NCBI GenBank assembly: GCA_030568195.1
Contig: JAJLTO010000012.1
Location: 124,001-188,000 of the forward strand
Direction: 5' to 3'
Origin: Dipodascopsis uninucleata var. uninucleata
Taxonomy: Eukaryota > Ascomycota > Lipomycetes > Lipomycetales > Lipomycetaceae
DNA length: 64,000 nt
Positions within the stretch are counted from its first letter, which is position 1. Each line of letters starts with the position of its first letter. The translations under genes and the position numbers were made by a program. Below the pieces are notes generated by a model, which was given only the letters and a program-made list of their open reading frames with translations, was not told the DNA's origin and ran no database searches. Below are positions 12,506 through 20,055 of the stretch, in pieces.

Positions 12506-14093
12506 ATTGGCTATTAACGGGCAAGTCCCTATGGTTCCAGGTCAGTCCCTGTCTGCTATGCAATTAGCTAATGTTAGGAGCAAGCCTGTGGGGAGTAGTG
12601 GCATCATGCGTTTATTGTTCTATTGTGAACATCTGAGTGCTGGTACCGAACAACACAAAGATCTTGAGTTCTGGAAAAAGTTTGTAATCGAATATTTCGC
12701 CGATATAGGTGGCATTAAGTACACAGTTGTGAACTCTATAGATAAAACTCCAAAGCAATACGAGGTTCCTAATGCTGCATTACCGAGATACTACAACACA
12801 CTATTTCAAGATGGAATTCGAAGGGTGCAGATAATACCTGAGAATCCAAGGGAAATCATGATGGCCCAGGAAGTGCACGTTGTTGAGTGTATCAGAGCTA
12901 CGATGGTATATTGGTTCTCAAATGGCAGTCATGTTATATCGCATGGATCATTACGTGTATTTTTGAATGCGGCGTTAAAGATAGATAGTCTTGAATTCCA
13001 TTCGCATGATCATGTTGAATATATACCTCGTTCGCTGGCGGTTGCAGCTTTATCAACAGCTATATCGTCAGATAATACACGTACAAATATCACTCTTCCA
13101 CATTCTCAAGTGAATGGTTTTGGCATTACAGATTCTCTAGCTAGATTTCTTCAAGTCACTCAGGTAATGGCTCAAATGGGAGAATTGGTGAACTACTATC
13201 TCTCTCAGAGTAACCTGAATAGTCCATTGCAGACGTTCAACAAATTTGTTTCACAGATTAATGCTCAAAGAGAGGTATCGCAACAGCAATTACAAGCCCA
13301 CATGCAACAATTGCAAATGGCGCAGAAAGCTGATCCGAAGTTAGAACCCTCTAAGCAGAAGCAAGCCCTGGATTCGCAAGGGAGAGAGCCACAGGGTGTA
13401 CCGCCTAAGCTGGATCAGACAGGACGTCAGCTGAGTCAGCAGCCATTACAGCAACGGTCACAGCAGCAACTTCAGATGCAACTTCAGATGCAGCATAACA
13501 TTCAAAGTAGACATATAGTAGAACAGCAGAAGGATATGAAAGACGACGACAGCCGTAGACTTACTGCTACTCATGACAAGAACGATGACGACAATGCAAT
13601 ATTGAGCCGTGACGATAATTCTGGGAACGATGACATTGACTCTCATAAGAATGATTCCAGTCTGTCCACTATTTCCACGACTTCTCTTAGTTCTGGCTCG
13701 ACTTCATTAACGTCGACATCGGCGACATCAACGTCAATACTAGCAGCTAATGAAATACAATCTCCTAGAATGATTTCGTCACCTTCACCGTCGTCTGGAA
13801 TGCTGAGTCCACGGTCTGTAAAACGAAGGCGGGAATCAATAGTAGGAAGTAATGGAAATATTCATGTAAGCGGTCAGAATCTGACCGCTGGTATTGGAGC
13901 AAGCTTAGCGTTGTCTGGCTTAGATAATCATAATAGCGGAGCTTTGAATAGTCCGTCTGGTGATATTTTGGTTAAGGAGGAGCAGGAGGAAGGGCTCAAG
14001 ATTAGAACTTCAATCGATGACATTGACCGTTTATCTCAATTGCCCGATGATCAAGCAAATAAGCGCTTAAAATCTCTAGGTGCGGCATCTTAA
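11252..14093 (+). CDS. Q-rich LIM-domain-binding transcriptional co-regulator (Ldb1/PtaB/Adn-like)
   Basis: Two exons, 11252-11690 and 11761-14093, give about 923 residues. The acceptor has two in-frame choices two or three bases apart. The N-terminal 360 residues are dominated by glutamine, with an uninterrupted run of 37 Gln at 12396-12506 written in mixed CAA/CAG codons. Residues from about 425 hold the LIM-binding (Ldb1/Clim) dimerisation domain: RLLFYCEHLSAG, then DLEFWKKFVIEYFADIGG, RYYNTLFQDGIRRVQIIPEN and WFSNGSHVISHGSLRVFLNA. The C-terminal part is acidic/serine-rich with a KRRRE basic patch after SPRS, as in fungal PtaB, Mfg1 and S. pombe Adn proteins. These act with Flo8/LisH-type partners in adhesion, filamentation and surface gene control. 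Nuclear function is inferred from family. Confidence 0.9.
12396..12506 (+). repeat. CAG/CAA repeat coding for 37 glutamines
   Basis: An unbroken in-frame run of CAA and CAG triplets within the Ldb1-like gene. The 3' end has nine to ten consecutive CAGs; the rest is interrupted by CAA. The pure CAG end is the likeliest place for length change between strains. Several shorter glutamine runs lie on both sides (for example 11541-11572 and 11920-11998). Confidence 0.95.
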
Positions 14094-14900
14094 AGCCTTT
14101 TCCGTTTTCTTCGGAGTAAGATTCGATATAATGTCCTTCTGGTGTTTAAGTCATTGCATGATGTTAATTATTTATGCCTTTTAGATTTCTAATTTGTAAT
14201 CAGGAAGTTCTTTCGTTTTATAAGATATTCATGATTTTGTGCTCTATCTTGATGGCTGTATATTGGGCCGTTTATTCGTTGGCTCTGGTCTTTGCCCAAT
14301 TGGTTTCATTTTCTATTTATTATGGAATTTCCCTTAATCTCCTTTATGTACTGATTCTTATAAAATAGTTAGTGTTATTATTTTGCATTTGTATTCTACA
14401 TATTATGTTTTTTATTGCCATACAAAATTATGGTCTCTATTGGGTTACCTGTTATTTGCGTAATATATTGTGGACTAAGGCTAATTTTATAAATTTGTAT
14501 TGTAATTTCTGTATTCTAAATTTCATACTATATACAAAACGAAGTTGTTTATTATCCTCTTTCTTAAATTATTTAGTATTTACTTTTTAGCGATGGCTTC
14601 TGAAGTCCATTTACATCAGTATATATTCTAGAGCATAGATACATTTTATTTGCCTTCATATTTAAGATATTTTCATTATTGATATTTTCTTTTTAGATTA
14701 CTTTTATTCTAAGTAATATAAATATAATATGAATAGTCGACTAGATTTCGATGTCTTTGTACTATTACATGTTTTGTAAATAATTCTGTGTTATCTAGAG
14801 CTCTGTTACAGTCTAGGCGTTAGGCAATGTTGATGTAAATGATCGAGTGCAAAAGCCATAATGCTATTTGTAAAGACATATAGCAATCATCTATACCTTA
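14094..14900. other. AT-rich 3' flank of the Ldb1-like gene, up to the island
   Basis: Very AT-rich host-type DNA with TATATT and AATATAAATATAATATG stretches. Frames at 14174-14590 are low-complexity and not called. The composition changes sharply at about 14900, where GC-rich bacterial-type sequence begins. Confidence 0.5.
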
Positions 14901-15005
14901 TACCTCCAGCGGCTTTACTGAAGAGTGCATGAGCCTACCGGGGCACAGCGACCAGAGTGCAGACACACGAACGGCGCCTGTCGCGACCATCTGCAGCTTG
15001 CGCAT
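14900..15005 (-). pseudogene. 5' end of a bacterial secreted-protein gene, cut at the island edge
   Basis: An ATG at 15005 (minus) overlaps the stop of the upstream gene as TGATG, the usual form of translational coupling in bacterial operons. The frame reads MRKLQMVATGAVRVSALWSL, a positively charged start and hydrophobic stretch like a signal peptide, and closes after about 35 codons, close to the place where host-type AT-rich DNA begins. It looks like the first codons of a larger gene truncated by the island's left junction. Family unknown. Confidence 0.4.
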
Positions 15006-15599
15006 CAATAAACTATGTCAACAAGATCACTCAGATTGTACCCGCTCGGAAATTGCGGGGAGCCATTGATATAAAGATTAATGGCACCGCTTGATGTTCC
15101 AGCGCTTATGTTCGCAAGAAGCGGGCCACCGCCTCTGAAGCTCAGGCTTGGACACATCAGTCCGCTGCTGGAGTCAAAGCCCAGTCCAAGATTGACCCCG
15201 AAGAGGTTGAGTCTGCACTGGGTCGAATCCATGGCATTGCCCCACATTGCCTTTGCCGCCTGACAGACCTGACCGCCGATCTGACCCTCGACAGCCTGCA
15301 GGAATGCTGCGGGATCCAGACCATTGGTGATAAGATTTAACCTAGTGCCGTTAAAAAAATTACTGACGCATGACAGTCCATGGACGCTATCGGGTTGCAT
15401 TTCATAGGCATCATTGGCCCGCACACGTTCATTCAGTGCCGACGCGGCCGCCTGAGTCAGGGTGGAACAACCAGCACTTCCCCGTAGACGTTGTAGAATT
15501 GGCGCTTTCGGATGATGTCGTCTATGCGCGCCCTTGTATTGATACGAGGAGCCCTGCCACGACCATCGCAGGCGACAGATTACAAAAGAACCCGCGCAT
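15005..15599 (-). pseudogene. Decayed bacterial secreted protein, unknown family
   Basis: Start at ATG 15599, preceded by AGGAGG at 15607-15612 with seven bases between, a textbook bacterial ribosome binding site. The first 25 residues (MRGFFCNLSPAMVVAGLLVS...) form a signal peptide. The frame then meets one stop near 15525 and needs one frame change near 15480 before running open to 15005. The remaining 140 residues contain cysteines (SCVSNFF, QVCQAAKAMWG, STQCRL, GLMCPSL) and end DLVDIVY. The mature part would be a small disulphide-bonded periplasmic or secreted protein. Operon context (coupled to another signal-peptide gene) suggests an envelope or conjugation-type cluster, but I cannot name it. 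Confidence 0.6.
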
Positions 15600-15606
15600 C
15601 ACGCTG

Positions 15607-15612
15607 CCTCCT
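15607..15612 (-). promoter_or_regulatory. Shine-Dalgarno site of the decayed secreted-protein gene
   Basis: AGGAGG on the minus strand, seven bases from ATG 15599. Such a site has no role in nuclear translation and supports a bacterial origin for this segment. Confidence 0.7.
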
Positions 15613-15715
15613 GACGTCTTTCCGGCAGGTGATAGCCTCCAGCATGAAGAGACGATCCAGGACAACAATATGCAGGAAAACCTGTCGTCTACTTTCCGTT
15701 ATAATGCTCTGGCCA

Positions 15716-15945
15716 AAAGGGCTTTCGGGAGACAGAAGATCTCTCCGACCGCGCAGATGGATATCAGTGCATTAAGGCAGCCAACAAGATCCGGCCATTC
15801 GTAAGGCGAGATGGATGAAAGCGTAGCGTGCCACGCTGCCAGAGTCGCCGGGCTCTGATCCAGTCTGGCTACGATCTCATCGCCACCAATGCTGCGCCAG
15901 ACATCACCAAGCGCGCCCAGAGCGACGGGGAATTGGACAAGGTGC
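15716..15945 (-). pseudogene. Bacterial coding remnant upstream in the same operon
   Basis: Minus-strand frame open for about 75 codons reading GALGDVWRSIGGDEIVARLD, then SPATLAAWHATLSSI, YEWPDLVGCLNALISICAVG and a stop. No ATG in good context; stops occur upstream. Composition is clearly coding, GC-rich and bacterial. I do not recognise the family. It precedes the secreted-protein pseudogene on the same strand and was probably part of its operon. Confidence 0.4.
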
Positions 15946-16139
15946 TGGCAACGACGTGGCCTAGACAGATGACGTCACTGATGTCGGGCACAGCAAAGTC
16001 ATGGTTCACCATCGAATTCGCTGACAGGTCGCATGATTGCCGCGCACCTTCCTTCGTAATCAGCCGAGGAACGTCTCATACGAACACTTCAACATGTCCC
16101 GAAAGCCGGGTCTCCGCCGCCTGATTAAAAGGTAGGGCT

Positions 16140-16374
16140 GACCCGTTTTGCTCCTGGCGGCGGCAATGAGCAAATGCCTCGCGTTTGGTCCCCACAGATA
16201 GTGGAGGACGAAATTGACACCAGCGACAAAATGTTTCTTGAAGGTCTTCTTGTTCACATCCCAGTCTGCGGTAAGCTGAACCGTGGCATCAGCTCCAATT
16301 CTGCTACTTCGGCGAACACTGCTGCATTGCAGCCTGTGACCATGACTCGCGTGGCCCCCAGATCAGCGCGGTGA
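16140..16374 (-). pseudogene. Middle part of a medium-chain (quinone-type) reductase, minus-strand piece
   Basis: Reading leftwards from 16374, with frame changes, the translation is DLGATRVMVTGCN, then an EVAELE/ATVQLTADWD-like stretch, NKKTFKKHFVAGVNFVLHYL and WGPNARHLLIAAA. This is the Rossmann-fold half of a zinc-type/quinone oxidoreductase of the MDR superfamily. The C-terminal half of what looks like the same protein lies on the plus strand from 16362, so the gene has been split by an inversion. Decay is shown by at least two frame shifts in this half. Confidence 0.6.
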
Positions 16375-16610
16375 GCGGGCCAGAAATCTCCCTGCCGGGA
16401 GCAGTGCTATACTCCTCTGCAATTCAGTTGATGGGTAGTGGTCTCGGAAGTGTTCCGATGGAGCGGCTTCTGGTCTCCATCCGCGAGCTGCTGACCGCCA
16501 CAATCCAGGCAGGCCCGCAGATCGCGACACGGGTGTTCCCGCTTGCGGACGTACAGCAGGGTTGGGACGAGCCTACAGGCGCATTGCGGACTGTTTTCCG
16601 CATAGACTGA
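16362..16610 (+). pseudogene. C-terminal part of the same medium-chain reductase, plus-strand piece
   Basis: The frame reads SGPEISLPGAVLYSSAIQLM, then GSGLGSVPMERLLVSIRELL, and after IATRVFPLADVQQGW ends RTVFRID. This is the C-terminal catalytic-fold segment typical of MDR alcohol dehydrogenase/quinone reductase proteins. It is open to a proper stop at 16608-16610. It points the opposite way to the other half of the gene (16140-16374) and to every other gene in the island. No start codon or promoter belongs to it here. Confidence 0.7.
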
Positions 16611-16711
16611 TCAGACAGTTGGCCCAGATGGAGAACCAACCTCAACCTCATGGCCGCTTCTAAGCTCGCATCGTGAGGTCCGGCATGGCCGATTAAGGGC
16701 GATTACAGCAT

Positions 16712-16739
16712 GTCTGCTTCGCACTCGTTGAGCAGACAG
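16712..16739. other. Inverted repeat, possible hairpin
   Basis: TGTCTGCT and AGCAGACA separated by 12 bases form an eight-pair stem between the reductase C-terminal piece and the NIPSNAP remnant. A third copy of AGCAGACA lies at about 16792. There is no T-run, so it is not a plain bacterial terminator; it could be a decayed operator or the footprint of the inversion. Confidence 0.35.
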
Positions 16740-16799
16740 GTGGCTCAGGCTGCGGAAGCGATACGTCGCATACTGGCTCTAAACGATAAGGAGCAGACA

Positions 16800-17425
16800 T
16801 CACATAGCGAGGTTTGTTTGTTTGAAATCGTTAACGCAATATAGAGAATGTTTTCTGGCACACAAAGACAGGACTGCGCATGGACGATCGGGTCAGACCC
16901 GCCTTGCGGTGGCCATAGTCCGGCCACGTAAATGCTGTTGGCGCAGTAAATTGCGCTGTTAGAGATTGTTGAAAGCCTAGACAAAGCAGATGAGCAATGC
17001 AGCATCCAAGGCATACATATTGGTGACCGAATGCAAGCTCGTGGAGGCTCCAGAGTAGCTTGCCATGCTATCAGAGTCGGTTCCAGCCCTCTTGACTTCA
17101 GCCTGTATGTTCGAATTTCATAGAGCCCCCCGCGCATGCCCAACGCTGGGAGACTCAAGAAAAGAAAAAGCTTGGAAGTTTCCATTCCCATAGAGATACC
17201 CCTTCCTCTCGGTACCGAAGGGCGTTTTGGTATTCAGTGTTCTGCGTCGTACATCGTGTATCGAGCAGGACATCCTGAGAGGCAAAGGAGCGCAGAACCG
17301 GAAGCGTTCCGAGGTCGCCTATCTCACTGCGCCAGATGCCTCCCAGGCTTCCCATTATAGGGTCTGACGCATCAGAGAACTGTTCCTTTGGGCATTATGG
17401 CCAGATCTCGTATTCCTGTCAGCAA
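16800..17425 (-). pseudogene. Decayed double-NIPSNAP-domain protein
   Basis: Minus strand, from about 17425 down to 16800, in several frames. The first domain shows GIRDLAIMPKGTV, SDPIMGSLGGIWRSEIGDLG and LRSFASQDVLL. After a linker ending SLWE, the second domain reads GGLYEIRTYRLKSRGLEPTL, then SPICM and GLWPPQGGSDPIVHAQS. The order YEIR-xx-x-PG...SEIG...LW is that of bacterial NIPSNAP-family proteins, which often carry two such dimeric alpha-beta-barrel domains and sit beside oxidoreductase genes. At least three frame changes are needed, so no product is expected. Its neighbours on the same strand are SDR genes. Confidence 0.7.
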
Positions 17426-17448
17426 TCACGCTTCCAGGGTTCAAATAG

Positions 17449-17990
17449 TCACCATCCCTGTTCAGTGGGGAGAACAAACGGCTGTGCGACGTCCACCCCC
17501 GAGGGTGATTTCAACGCAAACAGGACCGCGTCAGCAATGTCATCTCCCTTCAGATAGGTCAACGAAGCCGCCAGATAATCCATCTGCTTGCGGTAATTAG
17601 CGTCAGTAATATGCTCATACAGTTCCGACTTCACGGCTCGTGGCTGAATGCAGGTTACGCGGATATTGTGCTTCAGTCCTACCTACATCCTGAGTCCATC
17701 GGAGAAAGCCGCGACTGCTGGCTTCGGGGTGCAATAGACAGCAAGACCCGTAAAGACTTTTCGGCCCGCAACTAGGAGACATGTTGAAGATATGACCCGA
17801 ATGGTGTGCGATCATCTGTGGCAGTACGGTAGCCGTTGCGTTGAGTACACCCGAGATGTTCACGTCAACCATACGCTGCCCTTCGTCCACTTCCAAACTA
17901 TCAACATTGGACAAGCATCCATCAGGGCCACAATGGATTGTTCGTGACAACGCGATTATATCCGATATTGCACAGCATCTCGACTACGAA
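17449..17990 (-). pseudogene. Decayed short-chain dehydrogenase/reductase (second SDR)
   Basis: Minus-strand pieces in two or more frames. One runs from 17950 with SLEVDEGQRMVDVNISGVLN and ATATVLPQMIAHHSGHIFNM, the SDR helix with the catalytic Asn and the beta strand before the catalytic Ser. Another, 17634-17449, reads KSELYEHITDANYRKQMDYL, later DDIADAVLFALKSP and the end FVLPTEQGW, the C-terminus of YdfG-type NADP-dependent SDRs. The Tyr-x3-Lys region between them is scrambled by frame changes, and the N-terminal TGxxxGIG cofactor region is not seen up to the 18067 insert, so the 5' part is lost. Different from the intact SDR to its right. Confidence 0.75.
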
Positions 17991-18051
17991 TCAGACGCCT
18001 CCTCTAGTTGCGCTTGCGCTTTCAAGCGAGATATGGGCGCTCCTCCCAGCC

Positions 18052-18066
18052 TTATCGCTCAACGGG
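18052..18066. repeat. Left copy of a 15-bp direct repeat around the AT-rich inset
   Basis: TTATCGCTCAACGGG here and at 18459-18473, both in the same direction, exactly flanking the 392-bp AT-rich block. Looks like a target-site duplication. Confidence 0.85.
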
Positions 18067-18458
18067 CTGTTTTAATCTTTTAACTCCAGCACACGGCTCA
18101 GTTTCAAAATAGGACAGAGACTGATCATCCTCTTCGATAAACTTAGATCTGACAGTTCATGTGACATAACGGAGCCTTGAGCATAAGCCTTTACTGCTAA
18201 TAATATTATGTATTAGTTGTATATTCAGCTTCTAACTACCTCACAGGAAGTTCTCTTCCTTTATATATCTATGGTTCCACACGCGTACCCTTTTCACTAC
18301 AGGAATTACATAGGAACATCCCTTACATCACCAACGTTAAATATCCCTAACCTTCAACTTAAATTAGTTTACTCCACATAATTTAATATTCACTCGAGAG
18401 TTACTATACAGTAAATTTGTCTTCTCAAATTTATATTTCTTTTTTTCCAACACAGCTA
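18067..18458. mobile_element. 392-bp AT-rich insert with 15-bp flanking duplication
   Basis: A block with the AT-rich composition of the host, set inside GC-rich bacterial DNA and bounded by identical 15-bp direct repeats. It has no open frame of note and no clear poly(A) tail; the minus-strand end reads GTTAAAAGATTAAAACAG. A 15-bp duplication fits target-primed retrotransposition (a truncated LINE or a SINE-like unit) better than LTR elements, which usually make 4-6 bp. Filler DNA inserted during break repair is another choice. I do not recognise the sequence as a known family. Confidence 0.55.
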
Positions 18459-18473
18459 TTATCGCTCAACGGG
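18459..18473. repeat. Right copy of the 15-bp direct repeat
   Basis: Second identical copy of TTATCGCTCAACGGG; bacterial-type GC-rich sequence resumes directly after it. Confidence 0.85.
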
Positions 18474-18648
18474 AGACGGGCTGCGGGCTCCTGGCTAAAT
18501 AGCGTTCGCATAGTTGGATAGTATGAGGCGGAAATGCTCAAACTGCTTTGCCCATCCACCTGCTATAAAACCCACCCATCCTGTATGATGCCTGGGGTAC
18601 AAAACTGGTGGCTAATACCAATGCAAAGCTGTAGCCTTTCAGTCCGCT

Positions 18649-19464
18649 TTACAGGCCTGCAAACATGCCCCCGTCCACCCTCAGATTAACACCCGTGATA
18701 TAGGCAGCCTGCGGGCTGCAAAGAAACAGCGCGGCACTCGCTATATCTTCCGGCTTCCCAACACGACCAACCGGAACCTGCGCAAAAATCGGCAGAACTG
18801 CACGCTCGATCTCAGGCCACGGAGCGTCTTTCTCCGCCAGCCCCCGTTGCGCCGCCACTTCCCGGAAACGATCATCCAGGGTGACGCTGTGTATCGTTCC
18901 CGGAGAAATGGTATTGACTGTGACGCCATCCGTAGCCACGGCCTTCGCCATTGAAACCGTCATGGCGTTCATGGCGGCCTTACATGCCGAATAATCGGGA
19001 GAAGTCGGCGGAGGCATCATCGCAGCCAGACTGGAAATGTTGATGATACGTCCCCATTTTGCTTTCTGCATTTTGGACAAAAGACAGGTGGTGATCCGAA
19101 CGGCACCCAGAACATTGCGATCATAAGTCTCCATCCATGTTCCGGGTTGTGTGTTTGCCCATGTCTGTGTGTGGCCGCCTGATCCTCCCGCATTATTGAC
19201 GAGAATATTGATTTCACCCCACATCTGTTCGGCTTCCCTGACCAGCCGTCCGACATCGTCCTCGCGCGTGAGGTCACCGGTTACAATCCGGGCCTGCCCG
19301 CCCTCCTGCCTGATCTCTTCAGCGACCCGCATGGCTTCACGTTCGTTCCGACCATGGACCACGACCAGCGCTTTCTCTCTTGCAAAAGCCTTCGCGATAG
19401 CTTCGCCAATCCCTTTGCTGCTGCCCGTTATGAGCGCTATTTTTCCATTGAGTTGCAGATCCAT
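18649..19464 (-). CDS. Intact bacterial short-chain dehydrogenase/reductase (SDR)
   Basis: 271 residues from ATG 19464; the longer frame to 19527 lacks an ATG, and AAGGAG at 19470-19475 sits five bases before this ATG. All classical SDR features are present: TGSSKGIG (13-20) for the cofactor, D64 after strand 4, NNAGG (90-94), Asn117, Ser144/145, Tyr158 and Lys162 (YSACK), the PG motif after strand 6 and a C-terminal ITGVNLRVDGGMFAGL. HGRN at 37-40 after strand 2 favours NADP(H). The length and end resemble FabG-like 3-oxoacyl reductases and related oxidoreductases; the substrate cannot be read. It has no intron. Every other gene of the island is broken, so the open frame is either recent or kept by selection. 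Confidence 0.92.
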   Translation of the reverse strand: MDLQLNGKIALITGSSKGIGEAIAKAFAREKALVVVHGRNEREAMRVAEEIRQEGGQARIVTGDLTREDDVGRLVREAEQMWGEINILVNNAGGSGGHTQTWANTQPGTWMETYDRNVLGAVRITTCLLSKMQKAKWGRIINISSLAAMMPPPTSPDYSACKAAMNAMTVSMAKAVATDGVTVNTISPGTIHSVTLDDRFREVAAQRGLAEKDAPWPEIERAVLPIFAQVPVGRVGKPEDIASAALFLCSPQAAYITGVNLRVDGGMFAGL

Positions 19465-19469
19465 AAGTG

Positions 19470-19475
19470 CTCCTT
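19470..19475 (-). promoter_or_regulatory. Shine-Dalgarno site of the SDR gene
   Basis: AAGGAG on the minus strand with a five-base spacer to ATG 19464. It decides the start codon and marks the gene as bacterial. Confidence 0.8.
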
Positions 19476-19529
19476 CAATGTATTGAGCCAACCGTTTCCA
19501 TAGTAGCGACGAAGTTGAGCGATACAATT

Positions 19530-19547
19530 ATGTACTTATAAGTACAT
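19530..19547. promoter_or_regulatory. 18-bp perfect palindrome, probable operator
   Basis: ATGTACTTATAAGTACAT reads the same on both strands. It lies 66 bases upstream of the SDR start. A TACT...AGTA core is the shape bound by HxlR/YodB and some MarR-type winged-helix regulators, which often control redox genes such as SDR and quinone reductases. No regulator gene is left in the window. Confidence 0.65.
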
Positions 19548-19549
19548 GG

Positions 19550-20055
19550 CGGGATCAGCAGAGTAGCGGCGGTATTCGGCCATGTGGTTTTCCAGAAAGA
19601 AATCCGGATCACCATTGATCCGCCTTCCGGCAGCGGCTATCCCTTGCTGCCGCCCACTTCGATATCCTGCTACCGGAAGCCGGACTCATCCCCTGATAAA
19701 GACATGTTGATTACTGGTCCGCCAACAGGGCCATGGCTCTCGACCTCCAGAGCCGTGCGACGGGTCTCAAGTGCAGCTCATATCATCATAGGCCGTGCTG
19801 CCAAGCGTAGTGTATAGGGTAAGGGGATACGTTGCTATTATTATTTTTGAAATACAAAACCAAAGCGACTAGCTTATTTTCGGTATCATTCGGTATTTTA
19901 AAACACAAATAAGTCAGTTCACAAGCTCATATTCAAATATAAAAATACTCATACAACAAAAAGCAAAAGTTGTCTTAAATAAGTCGATGAAGTAAAATAT
20001 TTCATACAATAGACTATCTATGAAACCTGAACAAATCCATAAACACAAAATAACA
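19550..20055. other. Right end of the island and junction with host DNA
   Basis: 19550-19830 is GC-rich and partly coding-like on the minus strand (GPVGGPVINMSLSGDESGF near 19690-19745; DFFLENHMAEYRRYSADPAM near 19550-19610) but in broken frames and without a recognised family. At about 19830-19850 the sequence turns into AT-rich host DNA (TTATTATTTTTGAAATACAAAAC), which is the 3' flank of the Bck1-like gene. No repeat matching the left junction was found by eye. Confidence 0.5.

Larger units (their letters stand above)
14900..19850. mobile_element. Bacterial-type DNA island in a fungal chromosome
   Basis: About 5 kb that differs from both flanks: GC-rich, no introns, Shine-Dalgarno sites, operon-style overlap and genes of bacterial families. 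All recognised genes were originally on the minus strand except one inverted half-gene. Only the SDR at 18649-19464 is intact; the others are frameshifted, truncated or rearranged. A 392-bp AT-rich block (18067-18458) interrupts it. No terminal repeat, integrase or transposase was found at the edges, so 'mobile element' here only means acquired DNA. Edges are placed by composition and may be off by 50 bases. Alternatives: an assembly chimera with a bacterial contaminant, though the decay and the AT-rich inset argue for residence in the fungal genome. Confidence 0.75.

Noticed and set aside
11385-12567. Long frames antisense to or out of phase with the Q-rich gene (valine/alanine-rich or asparagine/serine-rich)
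   Set aside because: CAG/CAA repeats leave all frames open; these are shadows of the glutamine-coding frame.
18067-18458. The AT-rich insert as a spliceosomal intron
   Set aside because: It does not begin GT and end AG at the repeat borders, and the sequence on both sides is pseudogene or intergenic; a flanking 15-bp repeat fits insertion better.
14900-19850. Island as simple contamination of the assembly
   Set aside because: Not fully excluded, but gene decay, an inverted half-gene and a host-like inset with a 15-bp duplication are not expected from a joined bacterial contig. Kept as the main alternative to test.
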